From contig JAJDZT010000082.1 in the NCBI GenBank assembly GCA_022824525.1, forward strand, positions 1 through 35,729: a DNA stretch of 35,729 nt. Direction: 5' to 3'. This document shows positions 35,594 to 35,729 of the stretch, piece by piece. Made by a program: the position numbers and the translations under genes. How positions within the stretch are numbered: position 1 is the stretch's first letter; every line of letters begins with the position of its first letter. Origin of the DNA: Silicimonas sp. GTDB taxonomy: Bacteria; Pseudomonadota; Alphaproteobacteria; Rhodobacterales; Rhodobacteraceae. The notes beneath the pieces were generated by a model that was given only the letters and a program-made list of their open reading frames with translations, ran no database searches and had not been told where the DNA came from.

Positions 35594-35729
35594 GAGCCTG
35601 ACCGAAAAGTTTTACGTTTCCTGGCAATGTCTTGCTAATCTGCGCGTTACGAGGCGGATGCTGGCGACGAGCGCCCAGGCCGCTGAGCTTTCCACGGTAC
35701 GTTCCCAGTCTTTCGCCAACCTCCGACAC
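35591..35729. mobile_element. IS5-family insertion sequence, one end only (runs off the window)
   Basis: The probable terminal inverted repeat begins at 35594 (GAGCCTGACCGAAAAGT), which resembles the ends of the IS1031-type branch of IS5 as I remember them. It is preceded by TGA (35591-35593), fitting the TNA target duplicated by that group. The minus strand codes for a transposase C-terminus ending at 35612. The other end and the second copy of the target are outside the window, so the boundary is inferred from one side. Confidence 0.75.
35612..35729 (-). CDS. IS5-family transposase, C-terminal fragment
   Basis: The last 38 codons plus TAA (35612-35614) read CRRLAKDWERTVESSAAWAL, followed by VASIRLVTRRLARHC and a short end. 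This matches the common C-terminus of IS5-family DDE transposases ('RRLAKDxExxxxSxxAWxxxAxIRxxxRRLA'). The DDE catalytic region is outside the window. The stop codon lies 18 bp inside the element end, as is usual for compact ISs. Confidence 0.85.
   Translation of the reverse strand, partial: CRRLAKDWERTVESSAAWALVASIRLVTRRLARHCQET

Noticed and set aside
35382..35729. A 115-codon minus-strand frame at the right edge
   Set aside because: The transposase C-terminus is in a different minus-strand frame ending at 35612; this longer frame is only a shadow of the Pro-rich gene.

Overview
The window reads as a chromosomal segment of an alphaproteobacterium, most probably a member of the Rhodobacteraceae (Roseobacter group). 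The pointers are a ChpT-type phosphotransfer protein, an olsBA ornithine-lipid pair, a ribosomal protein L21 and a NuoE that both carry the same C-terminal helix-hairpin-helix tail, a nuo cluster with extra genes between the subunit genes, a type-2 (cysteine-poor) heme A synthase and moderately high GC. These assignments are made from recognised protein motifs; no database search was run.

Left end (1-2.9 kb): the last 46 codons of a serine-recombinase-type gene, a tRNA-Ser(CGA) on the minus strand whose 3' end faces that recombinase, a secreted DUF2059-like protein, a small coiled-coil protein sharing a bidirectional terminator with it, and an unknown membrane protein preceded by a near-perfect 28-bp palindrome.

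3.0-9.7 kb: the rplU-rpmA-GNAT-GNAT(double)-obgE-proB-proA block, with overlapping genes from the second acetyltransferase through proB. It combines translation, ribosome assembly and the first two steps of proline synthesis. A convergent chpT ends inside the proA stop region.

9.8-18.8 kb: a DUF3553 protein, olsB-olsA (ornithine lipids), a divergent ThiE-like protein, a 51-residue basic protein, a PaaI-type thioesterase, a DUF1801 protein, an M32 carboxypeptidase, ctaA (heme A for aa3 oxidase), trmJ, a lipoprotein, moaA and a second small lipoprotein.

18.9-24.1 kb: glmU-glmS (UDP-GlcNAc synthesis) on the minus strand, divergent from gph and a DegT-family aminotransferase. About 430 bp with little support for genes follows.

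24.5-28.3 kb: a run of mostly uncharacterised genes: a small membrane-anchored protein, two secreted cysteine-containing LprI/DUF1311-like proteins flanking an acyl-CoA synthetase, and an EcsC-family protein.

28.4-35.7 kb: the start of the respiratory complex I cluster, nuoA-X-nuoB-nuoC-Y-sulfotransferase-nuoD-Z-nuoE-W, where X, Y, Z and W are extra genes. A clear terminator follows nuoA. At the right edge the membrane-protein gene W after nuoE is interrupted by the end of an IS5-family insertion sequence, whose transposase C-terminus is readable on the minus strand. The remaining nuo genes would be expected beyond it.

No CRISPR array, prophage, toxin-antitoxin pair or classical defence island was seen. 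The points most worth following are the IS insertion in the nuo cluster, the shared L21/NuoE tail domain, the extra genes in the nuo operon, and several strong inverted repeats next to promoters.
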